A stretch of 64,000 bases of DNA, taken from positions 1 to 64,000 of the forward strand of contig NZ_BAABCY010000085.1 of assembly GCF_039539345.1 (NCBI RefSeq), written 5' to 3'. Both the position numbers and the translations under genes were made by a program. Within the stretch, counting starts at the first letter, position 1, and the number at the start of each line of letters is the position of its first letter. This DNA is from Snuella lapsa. Lineage in GTDB: Bacteria > Bacteroidota > Bacteroidia > Flavobacteriales > Flavobacteriaceae. Below the pieces are notes generated by a model that worked only from the letters and a program-made list of their open reading frames with translations, made no database searches and was not told where the DNA came from. Shown in pieces: positions 1 through 8,827 of this stretch.

Positions 1-183
1 TACACCACAAAACAACAACACTGGAAACCAAATGGTTACAACACGGAATATATCTACAACCTCTTCAAACTGCACAAAATACCCTACAAAAAGAAATTCC
101 AGACCAAGCCAAAACGAATCATGAAAATTATACATATATATATATTGTATGTCTCTTTATATCCTATTATCTTTGCCAACTGA
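1..183 (+). CDS. Possible 3' end of an unidentified gene
   Basis: Reading frame 1 is open from the window edge to a TGA at 181-183, 60 codons, giving a basic, Tyr/Lys-rich peptide that includes HWKPNGYNTEYIYNLFKLHK and ends in a hydrophobic stretch. The stop falls 16 bases before the thrS start. I do not recognise the protein, and the predicted thrS promoter lies inside its last codons. It could be the tail of a real upstream gene or a chance open frame in AT-rich DNA. The sequence to the left would decide. Confidence 0.25.
   Translation, partial: YTTKQQHWKPNGYNTEYIYNLFKLHKIPYKKKFQTKPKRIMKIIHIYILYVSLYPIIFAN
145..175 (+). promoter_or_regulatory. Predicted thrS operon promoter (Bacteroidota type)
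   Basis: TTG at 145-147, then 20 nt, then TATCTTTG at 168-175, which fits the Bacteroidota -33 TTTG / -7 TAnnTTTG consensus. Transcription would start a few bases downstream, leaving a leader of about 15-20 nt before the thrS ATG. Predicted by pattern only. Confidence 0.55.
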
Positions 184-198
184 ATTTAATTTATTTCA

Positions 199-2133
199 AT
201 GATAGATATAACATTGCCCGATGGAAGCATAAAGACGTTTGAAGCGAACGTTACTCCTATGGACGTAGCCAAGAGTATAAGTGAAGGATTAGCCCGAAAC
301 GTGATTTCGGCAAGTTTTAATGGTAACACCATTGAAACGGTTACACCATTAACAACTAATGGTTCTTTAATACTTTATACATGGAATAATGATGAAGGTA
401 AAACCGCTTTCTGGCACTCGTCTGCACACGTTTTAGCACAAGCTATTGAAGAGTTATACCCAGGAGCTAAGCTAACTATTGGCCCCGCTATTGAAAACGG
501 CTTTTATTATGATGTAGATTTTGGAACACACAGCGTTTCTGAAAAAGACTTTAAAGCCATTGAAAATAAAATGTTAGAAATTGCTCGAGGAAAGCATGAT
601 TTTAAAATGCGTTCAGCAAGTAAATCAGAGGCTTTGGAGTTATATAAAAATAACGAATACAAGACTGAGTTAATAGAAAACCTTGAAGATGGCACAATTA
701 CATTTTGCGATCATTCAACGTTCACAGACTTATGTCGTGGAGGCCATATTCCAAACACAGGCATTATTAAAGCTGTAAAAATCTTATCGGTAGCTGGAGC
801 CTACTGGCGAGGAAATGAAAATAATCCTCAGTTGACCCGAGTTTATGGTATTTCTTTTCCTAAGCAAAAGGAACTTACAGAATACTTAAACCTATTAGAA
901 GAAGCAAAAAAACGAGATCACAGAAAACTAGGAAAAGAGCTAGAACTGTTTACTTTTTCCCAAAAGGTTGGACAGGGCTTACCCTTATGGCTCCCAAAAG
1001 GTGCTGCACTTCGTGAACGGTTAGAAAACTTTTTGAAAGCAGCTCAAAAAAAAGCTGGTTATGAAATGGTAGTAACACCACACATTGGTCAAAAAGAACT
1101 ATATGTCACTTCTGGTCACTATGCTAAATATGGAGAAGATAGTTTTCAACCAATACACACACCAAAAGAGGATGAAGAGTTTTTGTTAAAACCAATGAAT
1201 TGCCCACATCATTGTGAAATATACAAAAACAGTCAATGGTCGTACAAAGACCTTCCAAAGCGTTATGCAGAATTTGGAACAGTATACCGTTATGAACAAA
1301 GCGGGGAATTACATGGCTTGACTCGTGTAAGGGGCTTTACGCAAGATGACGCACATTTATTTTGTATGCCTGAGCAATTAGATCAAGAATTTAAAAATGT
1401 TATAGACCTAGTACTTTATGTTTTTGGGTCATTAGGTTTTGAAAACTTCACGGCTCAAGTATCACTAAGGGATCCTGAAAATCCTGAAAAATATATAGGT
1501 TCAATCGAAAATTGGGAAAAGGCAGAACAAGCAATAATAAATGCTGCAAAAGACAAAGGTTTAAATTACGTAATAGAAACCGGTGAAGCCGCGTTTTATG
1601 GTCCCAAATTAGATTTTATGGTTAAAGACGCATTGGGAAGGCGTTGGCAATTAGGCACCATTCAAGTAGATTATAACTTACCTGAACGGTTTGACCTAAC
1701 ATACAAAGGTAGTGACAATGAGCTACATAGACCCGTAATGATACATCGTGCTCCCTTTGGAAGTATGGAACGCTTTGTTGCTCTTTTATTAGAACACACA
1801 GGTGGGAATTTCCCTCTTTGGCTAATGCCAACACAAGCTATTATCCTATCAATTAGCGAGAAATACGAAAAATACTCCGAAAAAGTTTTAAATTTGCTAG
1901 AAAATAACGAAATTCGCGCCCTTGTAGACCATAGGAATGAAACTATTGGAAAGAAGATTCGGGAAGCCGAAATGCAAAAACATCCTTATATGATTATTAT
2001 AGGAGAGCAAGAAGAGAAGGAAGGGAAAGTAACTGTGCGTCGACATGGTGGTGAAGATTTAGGAATGATCTCAGTTGAGGAGTTCTCTAAAATAATAACA
2101 ACAGAAATAAGCAATACGCTAAAAACATTTTAA
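199..2133 (+). CDS. thrS: Threonine--tRNA ligase
   Basis: Cytoplasmic class II aminoacyl-tRNA synthetase that charges tRNA-Thr. At 644 aa it has the usual full length and order: TGS domain (about residues 1-60), editing domain with H73-x3-H77 and the C179/H183 pair in DLCRGGH, then the class II catalytic core and the C-terminal anticodon-binding domain. C335 in MNCPHH is the expected zinc-ligand cysteine. It is the first gene of a cluster with infC, rpmI and rplT on the same strand, an order common in bacteria. The stop lies 28 bases before the infC start. Nothing looks truncated. Confidence 0.98.
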   Translation: MIDITLPDGSIKTFEANVTPMDVAKSISEGLARNVISASFNGNTIETVTPLTTNGSLILYTWNNDEGKTAFWHSSAHVLAQAIEELYPGAKLTIGPAIENGFYYDVDFGTHSVSEKDFKAIENKMLEIARGKHDFKMRSASKSEALELYKNNEYKTELIENLEDGTITFCDHSTFTDLCRGGHIPNTGIIKAVKILSVAGAYWRGNENNPQLTRVYGISFPKQKELTEYLNLLEEAKKRDHRKLGKELELFTFSQKVGQGLPLWLPKGAALRERLENFLKAAQKKAGYEMVVTPHIGQKELYVTSGHYAKYGEDSFQPIHTPKEDEEFLLKPMNCPHHCEIYKNSQWSYKDLPKRYAEFGTVYRYEQSGELHGLTRVRGFTQDDAHLFCMPEQLDQEFKNVIDLVLYVFGSLGFENFTAQVSLRDPENPEKYIGSIENWEKAEQAIINAAKDKGLNYVIETGEAAFYGPKLDFMVKDALGRRWQLGTIQVDYNLPERFDLTYKGSDNELHRPVMIHRAPFGSMERFVALLLEHTGGNFPLWLMPTQAIILSISEKYEKYSEKVLNLLENNEIRALVDHRNETIGKKIREAEMQKHPYMIIIGEQEEKEGKVTVRRHGGEDLGMISVEEFSKIITTEISNTLKTF

Positions 2134-2161
2134 AATAAAGTTTAATTAAAAAAATAAAGCC

Positions 2162-2710
2162 ATAGCAATTCGAAGAAGAAGACAACCCTCAAGAAGGGTA
2201 GAACAAGAGGATAAACACAGAATTAACTCTAAGATCACATCGCCAAGCATTCGTCTTGTTGGAGACAATGTTGAAGTTGGTATTTATGATACTCGTAATG
2301 CTTTAAAAATAGCTGACGAGCAAGGTTTAGATCTTGTCGAAATTTCACCTAAAGCAGATCCACCTGTTTGTAAGGTTATGGATTACAAAAAGTTTCTATA
2401 CGAACAAAAGAAACGGGATAAGGCTTTAAAATCGAAAGCGACCAAGGTTGTTGTTAAAGAAATTCGTTTTGGCCCTCAAACCGATGACCACGACTACGAA
2501 TTTAAAAAGAAACATGCCGAAAAGTTCCTTAAAGAAGGAGCCAAACTTAAAGCATTTGTATTCTTTAAAGGACGTTCGATAATATTCAAAGAGCAAGGTC
2601 AAATATTGTTGCTTCGTTTAGCTCAAGATCTTGAAGAGTATGGAAAAGTTGAACAAATGCCAAAATTAGAAGGTAAACGTATGACAATGTTCATAGCCCC
2701 TAAAAAATAA
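2162..2710 (+). CDS. infC: Translation initiation factor IF-3 (ATA start)
   Basis: IF-3 binds the 30S subunit and checks initiator tRNA and start-codon pairing. The first ATG in this frame (2378) would remove the whole N-terminal domain. The frame is open back to 2150, and starting at ATA (2162-2164) gives the expected family N-terminus, (M)AIRRRRRQPSRRVEQEDKH, and 182 aa, the usual IF-3 length. The alternatives are ATT at 2168 or ATT/ATC codons further in. Use of a non-AUG codon rejected by IF-3 itself is the known autoregulatory device of infC. The N-domain includes RLVGDNVEVGIYDTRNAL and the C-domain includes KEIRFGPQTDDHD. It lies between thrS and rpmI. Confidence 0.93.
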   Translation: MAIRRRRQPSRRVEQEDKHRINSKITSPSIRLVGDNVEVGIYDTRNALKIADEQGLDLVEISPKADPPVCKVMDYKKFLYEQKKRDKALKSKATKVVVKEIRFGPQTDDHDYEFKKKHAEKFLKEGAKLKAFVFFKGRSIIFKEQGQILLLRLAQDLEEYGKVEQMPKLEGKRMTMFIAPKK

Positions 2711-2772
2711 ATAATGCTGAAATCTTCAGCACAAAAATAATTAAGCGAAGTAATTAAAACTAGGAGAAGAAG

Positions 2773-2970
2773 ATGCCTAAAATGAAAACTAAATCCAGTG
2801 CCAAAAAACGTTTTAAGTTAACAGGTACAGGTAAGATTAAAAGAAAGCACGCTTTTAAAAGTCACATCTTAACAAAGAAGTCTAAAAAGCGTAAACTTGC
2901 TCTAACTCATGATACATTAGTACATAAGTCGGACGAGGATAATGTTAAAACCATGTTACGTTTAAAGTAA
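2773..2970 (+). CDS. rpmI: 50S ribosomal protein L35
   Basis: A 65-aa, very basic protein starting MPKMKTKSSAKKRFK, the invariant L35 opening, with the GTGKIKRKHAFKSH segment that follows in the family. It is part of the large ribosomal subunit. It sits 62 bases after infC and 119 bases before rplT, so the operon order is conserved. A purine-rich AGGAGAAGAAG lies directly before the ATG. Confidence 0.98.
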   Translation: MPKMKTKSSAKKRFKLTGTGKIKRKHAFKSHILTKKSKKRKLALTHDTLVHKSDEDNVKTMLRLK

Positions 2971-3089
2971 CACCGTTTTAACCGGTTAAATAAATTTACA
3001 AACCCTGGAGTTAGGCAACAAAAGAATTCAAAATTCGGAATTCAAAATTTAGAATTAATGGATCGCCTACTACAAAAAAATTAAAAATT
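2971..3089 (+). other. rpmI-rplT spacer with a small direct repeat
   Basis: A 119-base gap inside an otherwise tight operon. It contains GAATTCAAAATT twice (3024-3035 and 3038-3049, 14-nt period), enclosed by TAGGC and GCCTA segments that could pair. This could be an rplT leader structure involved in L20 autoregulation, as known for other bacteria, but no recognisable L20 operator can be asserted from the sequence. Confidence 0.35.
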
Positions 3090-3434
3090 ATGCCAAGATC
3101 AGTAAATTCTGTAGCAAAAAGAGCCAGAAGAAAAAAGGTTCTTAAACAAGCTAAAGGCTACTTTGGAAGACGTAAAAACGTTTGGACAGTAGCTAAAAAT
3201 GCGGTTGACAAAGCGATGCAATACTCGTATAGAGACCGTAGAAACAAAAAGAGAACATTCCGTGCTTTATGGATCACGCGTATTAACGCTGGAGCCAGAG
3301 AACATGGTTTATCTTATTCTCAATTCATGGGATTATTAAAAGCTAACAATATCGAATTAAACCGTAAGGTTTTAGCTGATTTAGCTATGAACAATCCTGA
3401 GGCTTTTAAAGCTGTAATAGAGAAAGTAAAATAA
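3090..3434 (+). CDS. rplT: 50S ribosomal protein L20
   Basis: A 114-aa protein starting MPRSVNSVAKRARRKKVLKQ and containing AKGYFGRRKNVWTVAK, both diagnostic of L20, an early 23S rRNA-binding assembly protein. Length is normal. It is the last gene of the thrS-infC-rpmI-rplT cluster and is followed by a strong intrinsic terminator. In other bacteria L20 represses its own operon; the extra-long spacer ahead of this gene may serve that purpose (inference). Confidence 0.98.
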   Translation: MPRSVNSVAKRARRKKVLKQAKGYFGRRKNVWTVAKNAVDKAMQYSYRDRRNKKRTFRALWITRINAGAREHGLSYSQFMGLLKANNIELNRKVLADLAMNNPEAFKAVIEKVK

Positions 3435-3475
3435 GGCGTTCCGCCTATTGTAAAACATATTATATTCGCTTAATA

Positions 3476-3509
3476 AAAATCCGGTTCTTCATTGAATCGG
3501 ATTTTTTTT
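3476..3509 (+). terminator. Rho-independent terminator of the thrS-rplT operon
   Basis: Stem AAATCCGGTTC / GAATCGGATTT (one G-U pair) with a short loop, followed directly by a run of T. Confidence 0.9.
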
Positions 3510-3590
3510 GTGCCCAAATTTTCAGTTTATTTTAACAGTAGAACCAAGCGCAACTAACTATCTTTAACCCAAACTAAAATACACAATCTA

Positions 3591-6500
3591 ATGAATCGTA
3601 TCCATATTATTACCCTCTTGTTTATCACTCTTTCTATTAATGCTTTTGGCCAAGAAAAAGAAACGGCTTGGGATGTTTCAAACCCCAAAGGCGAATGGGG
3701 TTTTAAAACTTTAGAATTGTCTACTAATGAAGGAACTTGGATGAATTTAGATGTAAGCCCCGATGGTAAATTTATCGTTTTCGACATGCTAGGCGATATC
3801 TATAAACTAAGCATAAATGGAGGGAAAGCAGAGGCACTGAGAGAAGGGTTACCCTTTGAAGTTCAACCACGCTTTAGCCCAAATGGCAAATATATTTCGT
3901 TTACCAGTGATGCTGGCGGTGGGGATAATATATGGGTTATGAATGCAGATGGTAGCAATGCAAAACAAATTACCAAAGAAGATTTTAGATTATTGAACAA
4001 TGCTATTTGGACGCCGGATAGCCAATACCTCATTACTCGTAAACATTTTACCTCAAGCCGCTCATTAGGAGCTGGAGAATTATGGATGTACCATAAAACA
4101 GGTGGCAGCGGTATACAATTAACCAAACGTAAAAATGATCAACAGGATGTTAATGAGCCCTGCATTTCTCCTAATGGAAACTATTTATATTATAGTGAAG
4201 ATGTTTATCCTGGAGGCGCATTTGAATACAACAAAGACCCAAATAGCCAAATCTATGTCATAAAAAGATATGACATGACCACAGGAAAGATCGAAACCAT
4301 AACTGGAGGACCAGGCGGAGCTGCTAGACCACAAATTTCTAGAGATGGCAAAAAGCTAGCATTTATTAAACGTATTAGAACCCAAACGGTATTATATATT
4401 CATGATCTAGAAACTGGTGAAGAATGGCCCATTTATGACCAACTCAATAAAGACCAACAGGAGGCTTGGGCTATTTTTGGTGTTTATCCAAATTTTGCCT
4501 GGTTACCAAACAATGAAGACATTATTATATGGTCTGGAGGAAAAATAAATAAAATAAATACGAGCTCATTACAAGTATCCCCTATCCCCTTTCACGTTGA
4601 TGCTAAAATAAAAATTGCCAAAGCTCTGGAATTTAATAGTCCGGTAGCTCCCGATACCTTTGAAGCCAAAGTTATAAGACATGCCATTACCTCACCTGAT
4701 AAAAAAACAATAGTCTTTAATGCTCTTGGTTATCTCTGGATCCAAAAACTACCCAACGGTAAACCAAAACGATTAACCAGTGGAAAAGACTTTGAGTTTG
4801 AACCTTCCTTTTCTCCTGATGGCAAGAATATTGTTTATGTTACTTGGAACGATAAAAACCTTGGTGCTATTTATAGCCTATCTGTTAATGGAGATAGTAT
4901 TGTAAAACTTTCAACAGAAAAAGGGATTTACAGAAATCCCTCATATTCAAATAACGGTGCACATATTGTTTATAGAAAAGAAGCTGGAAATAACGAACAA
5001 GGAAGAACATTTTCTAAAAACCCAGGCCTATATACCATGAACGCTGATGGCTCCAATATAAAATTAATTTCTAAAGCTGGAGACTACCCTGTTTACACTA
5101 TAGATGATTCCCGAATTATATATCAAACTGGAGGTTCCTTTATGGGGTCCCTAACAAAAGAATTAGTAAGTGTAGACATTAATGGTTTCGATAAACTCAC
5201 GCTTGTAAAATCCAAACACGGCAACAGATTAGTACCAAGCCCTGACGGTAATTGGTTAGCATTTATACATTTGCATAAGGTTTACATGGCTCCAATGCCT
5301 AAATCTGGTCAGACACTGGATATTACTGATAAGACCAAATTCATTCCGGTTACACAACTATCAAAAGATGCAGGTATTAACCTGCATTGGTCTAGAGATA
5401 GTAAAACTCTCCACTGGACATTAGGCAACACATATTATTCGGCCGAAGCCAAGGAAGGTTCCAAACTTGTTGAAGATGGTATAAAAATAAATTTAGAAGT
5501 AAAAACAGATAAACCTGAAGGATTAATTGCTTTTAAGGGCGCTACTATTATAACCATGGAGGGAGATGAAGTCATTGAAAACGGCACCATTCTAGTCAAG
5601 GATAATAGAATTAAAGCCATTGGAAAAGCTTCAGGTGTTAAAATCCCTGCTAATGCTAAAGTTTATAATGTAACAGGAAAAACCATTATGCCTGGCATTG
5701 TAGATGTTCATGCACATATTGGAGGATTTCGATATGGTTTAACCACACAAAAGCACTGGCAATTTTATGCCAATTTAGCTTATGGTGTAACTACTGCTCA
5801 CGACCCATCTGCACATACAGAAACGGTATTCACTTTATCTGAATTACTTAAAAACGGTAGCTTGGTTGGCCCTCGTCTCTACTCTACTGGCTTTATTTTA
5901 TATGGAGCAGATGGTGATTTTAAAGCAGTTATAAACAATTTAGATGATGCCCGTTCTTCTATTAGGCGTACTAAGGCATTTGGTGCACTTTCTGTAAAGA
6001 GTTACAATCAACCTAGGCGTGAACAGCGTCAACAGGTCATTCAAGCCGCTCGTGAAGAAGGTATTTTTGTTGTTCCCGAGGGTGGCTCTACTTTTTATCA
6101 TAATATGACCATGATTATGGATGGTCACACGGGAGTGGAACACAACATACCAGTAGCTCCCATCTATAAGGATGTTTTAGAACTTTGGAGTCATAGTAAT
6201 ACTGGTTATACACCAACACTTATAGTAAACTATGGTGGTCTTAATGGTGAATACTATTGGTACCAAAAAACTAATGTATGGGAGAATGAAAAACTCTTAA
6301 AATATACACCTAGAGGTATTATTGATTCTCGTTCCAGACACCGTACCATGGTTCCAGATGAAGAGTACACTAATGGTCATATTTTAGTTTCTGAAACCTG
6401 TAAGGCTTTAAGCGACGCTGGAGTGAAGGTTAATTTAGGGGCTCATGGCCAGTTACAAGGTCTAGGAGCCCATTGGGAATTATGGATGCTCCAACAAGGA

Positions 6501-6842
6501 GGTATGAGTAATCATGAAGCTCTGAAAGCCGCTACTATCAATGGAGCTAAGTACATTGGAGCTGGCAATGATATTGGTTCCCTTAAAGTTGGCAAACTAG
6601 CCGATTTAATCGTTATGGATAAGAACCCTTTAGAGGACATCAAAAATTCCGAAAGTATTATTTACACAATGATTAATGGGCGTTTATACGATACAGAAAC
6701 CATGAATGAAATAGGCAATTACTCAAAAAAACGCGACAAGTTTTATTGGGAAAACAACAAATACAACCAAGCCTTTCCCTGGCATGAGGAAAGTGAAAGT
6801 TTTACCATACCAGGTTGTGGCTGTCATGTGGGTTCTCACTAA
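3591..6842 (+). CDS. Secreted TolB-propeller amidohydrolase
   Basis: A 1083-aa exported protein. It has a signal peptide (about residues 1-20, cut after INAFGQ), then a long N-terminal region of TolB/PD40-type propeller repeats (about 40-610; repeated SPDGK/SPNGKYISF, NADGSN units), then an amidohydrolase domain (about 645-1045). Metal-ligand motif H707-A-H709 lies in MPGIVDVHAHIGG, later histidines in GVEHN and GAHGQLQGLGAH, and the family's C-terminal GSLKVGKLADLIVMDKNP is present. Such fusions occur in imidazolonepropionase-like/prolidase-like families; the substrate is unknown. The extreme C-terminus, PGCGCHVGSH, is Cys/His-rich and may bind metal. It is monocistronic, between the rplT terminator and a bidirectional terminator. 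Confidence 0.88.
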   Translation: MNRIHIITLLFITLSINAFGQEKETAWDVSNPKGEWGFKTLELSTNEGTWMNLDVSPDGKFIVFDMLGDIYKLSINGGKAEALREGLPFEVQPRFSPNGKYISFTSDAGGGDNIWVMNADGSNAKQITKEDFRLLNNAIWTPDSQYLITRKHFTSSRSLGAGELWMYHKTGGSGIQLTKRKNDQQDVNEPCISPNGNYLYYSEDVYPGGAFEYNKDPNSQIYVIKRYDMTTGKIETITGGPGGAARPQISRDGKKLAFIKRIRTQTVLYIHDLETGEEWPIYDQLNKDQQEAWAIFGVYPNFAWLPNNEDIIIWSGGKINKINTSSLQVSPIPFHVDAKIKIAKALEFNSPVAPDTFEAKVIRHAITSPDKKTIVFNALGYLWIQKLPNGKPKRLTSGKDFEFEPSFSPDGKNIVYVTWNDKNLGAIYSLSVNGDSIVKLSTEKGIYRNPSYSNNGAHIVYRKEAGNNEQGRTFSKNPGLYTMNADGSNIKLISKAGDYPVYTIDDSRIIYQTGGSFMGSLTKELVSVDINGFDKLTLVKSKHGNRLVPSPDGNWLAFIHLHKVYMAPMPKSGQTLDITDKTKFIPVTQLSKDAGINLHWSRDSKTLHWTLGNTYYSAEAKEGSKLVEDGIKINLEVKTDKPEGLIAFKGATIITMEGDEVIENGTILVKDNRIKAIGKASGVKIPANAKVYNVTGKTIMPGIVDVHAHIGGFRYGLTTQKHWQFYANLAYGVTTAHDPSAHTETVFTLSELLKNGSLVGPRLYSTGFILYGADGDFKAVINNLDDARSSIRRTKAFGALSVKSYNQPRREQRQQVIQAAREEGIFVVPEGGSTFYHNMTMIMDGHTGVEHNIPVAPIYKDVLELWSHSNTGYTPTLIVNYGGLNGEYYWYQKTNVWENEKLLKYTPRGIIDSRSRHRTMVPDEEYTNGHILVSETCKALSDAGVKVNLGAHGQLQGLGAHWELWMLQQGGMSNHEALKAATINGAKYIGAGNDIGSLKVGKLADLIVMDKNPLEDIKNSESIIYTMINGRLYDTETMNEIGNYSKKRDKFYWENNKYNQAFPWHEESESFTIPGCGCHVGSH

Positions 6843-6853
6843 AAATAAAGCCT

Positions 6854-6905
6854 AAAAGGAAGTGTTCTATGAGGGTGTTTTAATAACAACTGAATGCTTC
6901 CTTTT
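6854..6905. terminator. Bidirectional terminator between convergent genes
   Basis: Perfect stem AAAAGGAAG / CTTCCTTTT, extended by GTTC/GAAT-type pairs, with T-rich sequence on both strands. It serves the amidohydrolase gene (plus) and the yjbQ gene (minus), which converge here. Confidence 0.8.
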
Positions 6906-6913
6906 ATATTTTT

Positions 6914-7336
6914 TTATACTCCATATGCAGTAACAACCAAGCTTCTTGCACCTCCGTAATCTCTGTGCTCGCATAAATAAATACCTTGCCAAATTCCTAA
7001 ATTGAGCTTACCTCTTGTAATGGGGATTTGTACAGAGGCCCCTAAAATTGAGGCCTTGATATGTGCCGGCATATCATCAGCTCCTTCATAAGTATGTTCA
7101 TAATAAGGAGCGTTTTCTGGAACCATTTCATTAAAGTGGCGTTCAAAATCATTTCTAACCGTATAATCGGCATTTTCATTAATTGTTAAACTTGCAGACG
7201 TATGCTTTATAAATACCTGCAACTGCCCCATTGCAATTTGATTTAACTCTGGAGTACTCTCTAAAACCGTATCTGTTATTAAGTGAAATCCCCTTGGATA
7301 TGGCTGTAACTTTATTTCTCTTTGAAACAACTTCAT
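6914..7336 (-). CDS. YjbQ family protein (UPF0047)
   Basis: A 140-aa cytoplasmic protein of the YjbQ/UPF0047 family. Diagnostic segments are HTSASLTINENAD, DFERHFNEMVPE, YEHTYEGADDMPAH and LGIWQGIYLCEHRD. Members have weak thiamine-phosphate synthase activity in E. coli, but the physiological role is not settled. Conserved His and Glu/Asp residues that would form the active pocket are all present. It converges with the amidohydrolase gene and is divergent from the HAD gene. Confidence 0.9.
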   Translation of the reverse strand: MKLFQREIKLQPYPRGFHLITDTVLESTPELNQIAMGQLQVFIKHTSASLTINENADYTVRNDFERHFNEMVPENAPYYEHTYEGADDMPAHIKASILGASVQIPITRGKLNLGIWQGIYLCEHRDYGGARSLVVTAYGV

Positions 7337-7434
7337 ACTTTATTGCTTTATCCTCTTATTGTATATTGTTCCAAAATTGCACAATTAATCTTTAACTACC
7401 TTAAAATATTCATAATAAGTTAATATGAAACAAA

Positions 7435-7464
7435 TTGCCATGTCAATTGATAAATTTAAATTTG
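7435..7464 (+). promoter_or_regulatory. Predicted HAD gene promoter
   Basis: TTG at 7435-7437, then 19 nt, then TAAATTTG at 7457-7464, matching the Bacteroidota consensus. It ends 17 bases before the start codon of the HAD hydrolase. Confidence 0.55.
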
Positions 7465-7481
7465 TGCCTTAATTAGTTTAT

Positions 7482-8300
7482 ATGAATTTATCCCAAGTAA
7501 AATTAGTTGTGACCGACATGGACGGCACCTTATTAAATTCCAATCATGAAGTTAGTTCCCGTTTCTTTGAACTTTTTAAAAAAATGAAAACTCATGATAT
7601 TCTCTTTGTTGCTGCCAGTGGACGTCCATATTATGGCATAGTAACCAAATTTGACACAATAAAAGATGACATGATTATTGTAGCCGAAAATGGCGGCCTA
7701 GTGGTTAAAAACGGCAACACACTTCTTTCAAACCCCATAAAGAAAGATAATTTATCGGAAATCACTGGTCTGGTAGCTTCATTAAGCAATGTACATCCTG
7801 TGTTCTGCACCAAACAAAAAGCTTATGTAATGAGTAAATCTAAACCGCTTTTAGATTTATTATCGGAATATTATGCTTGTTATGAATTAATTGAAACGCC
7901 CGAATACATTGATGAAGACATCTACAAAATAGCATTGTTTCATGAAGAAAACTCTGAAAAACACATATACCCTCATGTTAAACACCTAGAGTCTAACTTT
8001 AAGATAAAAATCTCCGCAAACCATTGGGTAGACATTTCTGAAAACATTGCCAATAAAGGGCATGCTGTTAATTTAATACAGAACATGTATAACATAAAAG
8101 AGGAAGAAACCATGGTTTTTGGCGATTACAACAATGATCTTGAAATGCTTGAAACGGCATACTTTAGCTATGCCATGCAAAATGCCCATCCAAAAGTAAA
8201 GTCTGTCGCACGCTTTGAAACTAAAAGTAATAACGACTTTGGTGTCGAACATATTTTGCATAAACTCCTACTTGATAAAGAAAAACTGGTCACAGAGTAG
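7482..8300 (+). CDS. HAD-superfamily Cof-type phosphatase
   Basis: A 272-aa cytoplasmic hydrolase of the Cof/YwpJ (HAD-IIB) type. Motif I is D12-x-D14-G-T in VVTDMDGTLL, where D12 is the phosphorylated nucleophile. Motif II is AASGRP. Motif III Lys is in NKGHAV, and motif IV is GDYNNDLEML near residue 214. A cap domain fills about residues 85-190. Such enzymes dephosphorylate sugar phosphates, FMN or PLP; the substrate cannot be told from the sequence. It has its own predicted promoter. A lipoprotein gene follows 80 bases later. Confidence 0.9.
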   Translation: MNLSQVKLVVTDMDGTLLNSNHEVSSRFFELFKKMKTHDILFVAASGRPYYGIVTKFDTIKDDMIIVAENGGLVVKNGNTLLSNPIKKDNLSEITGLVASLSNVHPVFCTKQKAYVMSKSKPLLDLLSEYYACYELIETPEYIDEDIYKIALFHEENSEKHIYPHVKHLESNFKIKISANHWVDISENIANKGHAVNLIQNMYNIKEEETMVFGDYNNDLEMLETAYFSYAMQNAHPKVKSVARFETKSNNDFGVEHILHKLLLDKEKLVTE

Positions 8301-8380
8301 CCTTTAAAATTATTCGAAAAGATTACGCAACCTTTTTCATTTTTTTTCATCTTATAGTATAAACTAAATATTATTTAAGA

Positions 8381-8821
8381 ATGAAGCGTACTTTTTTAAT
8401 TGTATTATCCTTTACCTTTCTATTAACTGGTTGCTCGGTTAATACTAGCGACGAAAATAACAATCAGGTATATAGGTACTTGTGGCATTTGGTAAATGTT
8501 ACTGGTGGTATTTCTGGTGTAGATGAGCAATTTTCGTTAGACACAGTTGTTTGGGTTTTTGACGAAGTAAACGGTAAGATTACGGTTACTAATTCAAATG
8601 ACGATCCCGAGAAGGAGGATGGCTTGGATTCGGGCGTATACGATTTCTCAATTCAAACTATTGACGGTAATACTTTCTTGACTGTAGGCAATACAGAAAT
8701 AGGAGGCATAACTTTCCCTTCTCTAGAAGAAATGATTCTTAATGAAAATGAGACGTCTTCAGGCCCTGGTTCAGATGGTTTTATATATAACTTTCAACGA
8801 ACTGTAGAAGTTGTTCAATAA
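8381..8821 (+). CDS. Small lipoprotein of unknown function
   Basis: A 146-aa protein with an N-terminal lipoprotein signal (MKRTFLIVLSFTFLLTGCS; lipobox LTGC, Cys18). The mature part is acidic, rich in Thr, Asn and Gly, and predicted mostly beta-strand (YRYLWHLVNVTGG, VVWVFDEVNGKITV), reminiscent of lipocalin-like META/DUF folds, but I cannot assign a family. It would be anchored in the periplasm or outer membrane. It converges with the following minus-strand gene, the two stops being 6 bases apart. Confidence 0.75.
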   Translation: MKRTFLIVLSFTFLLTGCSVNTSDENNNQVYRYLWHLVNVTGGISGVDEQFSLDTVVWVFDEVNGKITVTNSNDDPEKEDGLDSGVYDFSIQTIDGNTFLTVGNTEIGGITFPSLEEMILNENETSSGPGSDGFIYNFQRTVEVVQ

Positions 8822-8827
8822 AACATA

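Noticed and set aside
129..146. TATATATA run before thrS as another copy of the leader element
   Set aside because: It lacks the TTTTTCACCC box, the TATATATATAAT ending and a following hairpin.
2378..2710. infC beginning at the first ATG (110 aa)
   Set aside because: It would lack the whole N-terminal domain; the frame upstream encodes conserved IF-3 sequence starting at ATA 2162.
3024..3049. GAATTCAAAATT direct repeats as an attachment site or CRISPR-like array
   Set aside because: Only two short AT-rich units, without spacers of equal length, integrase or cas genes; most likely part of a leader or slippage.
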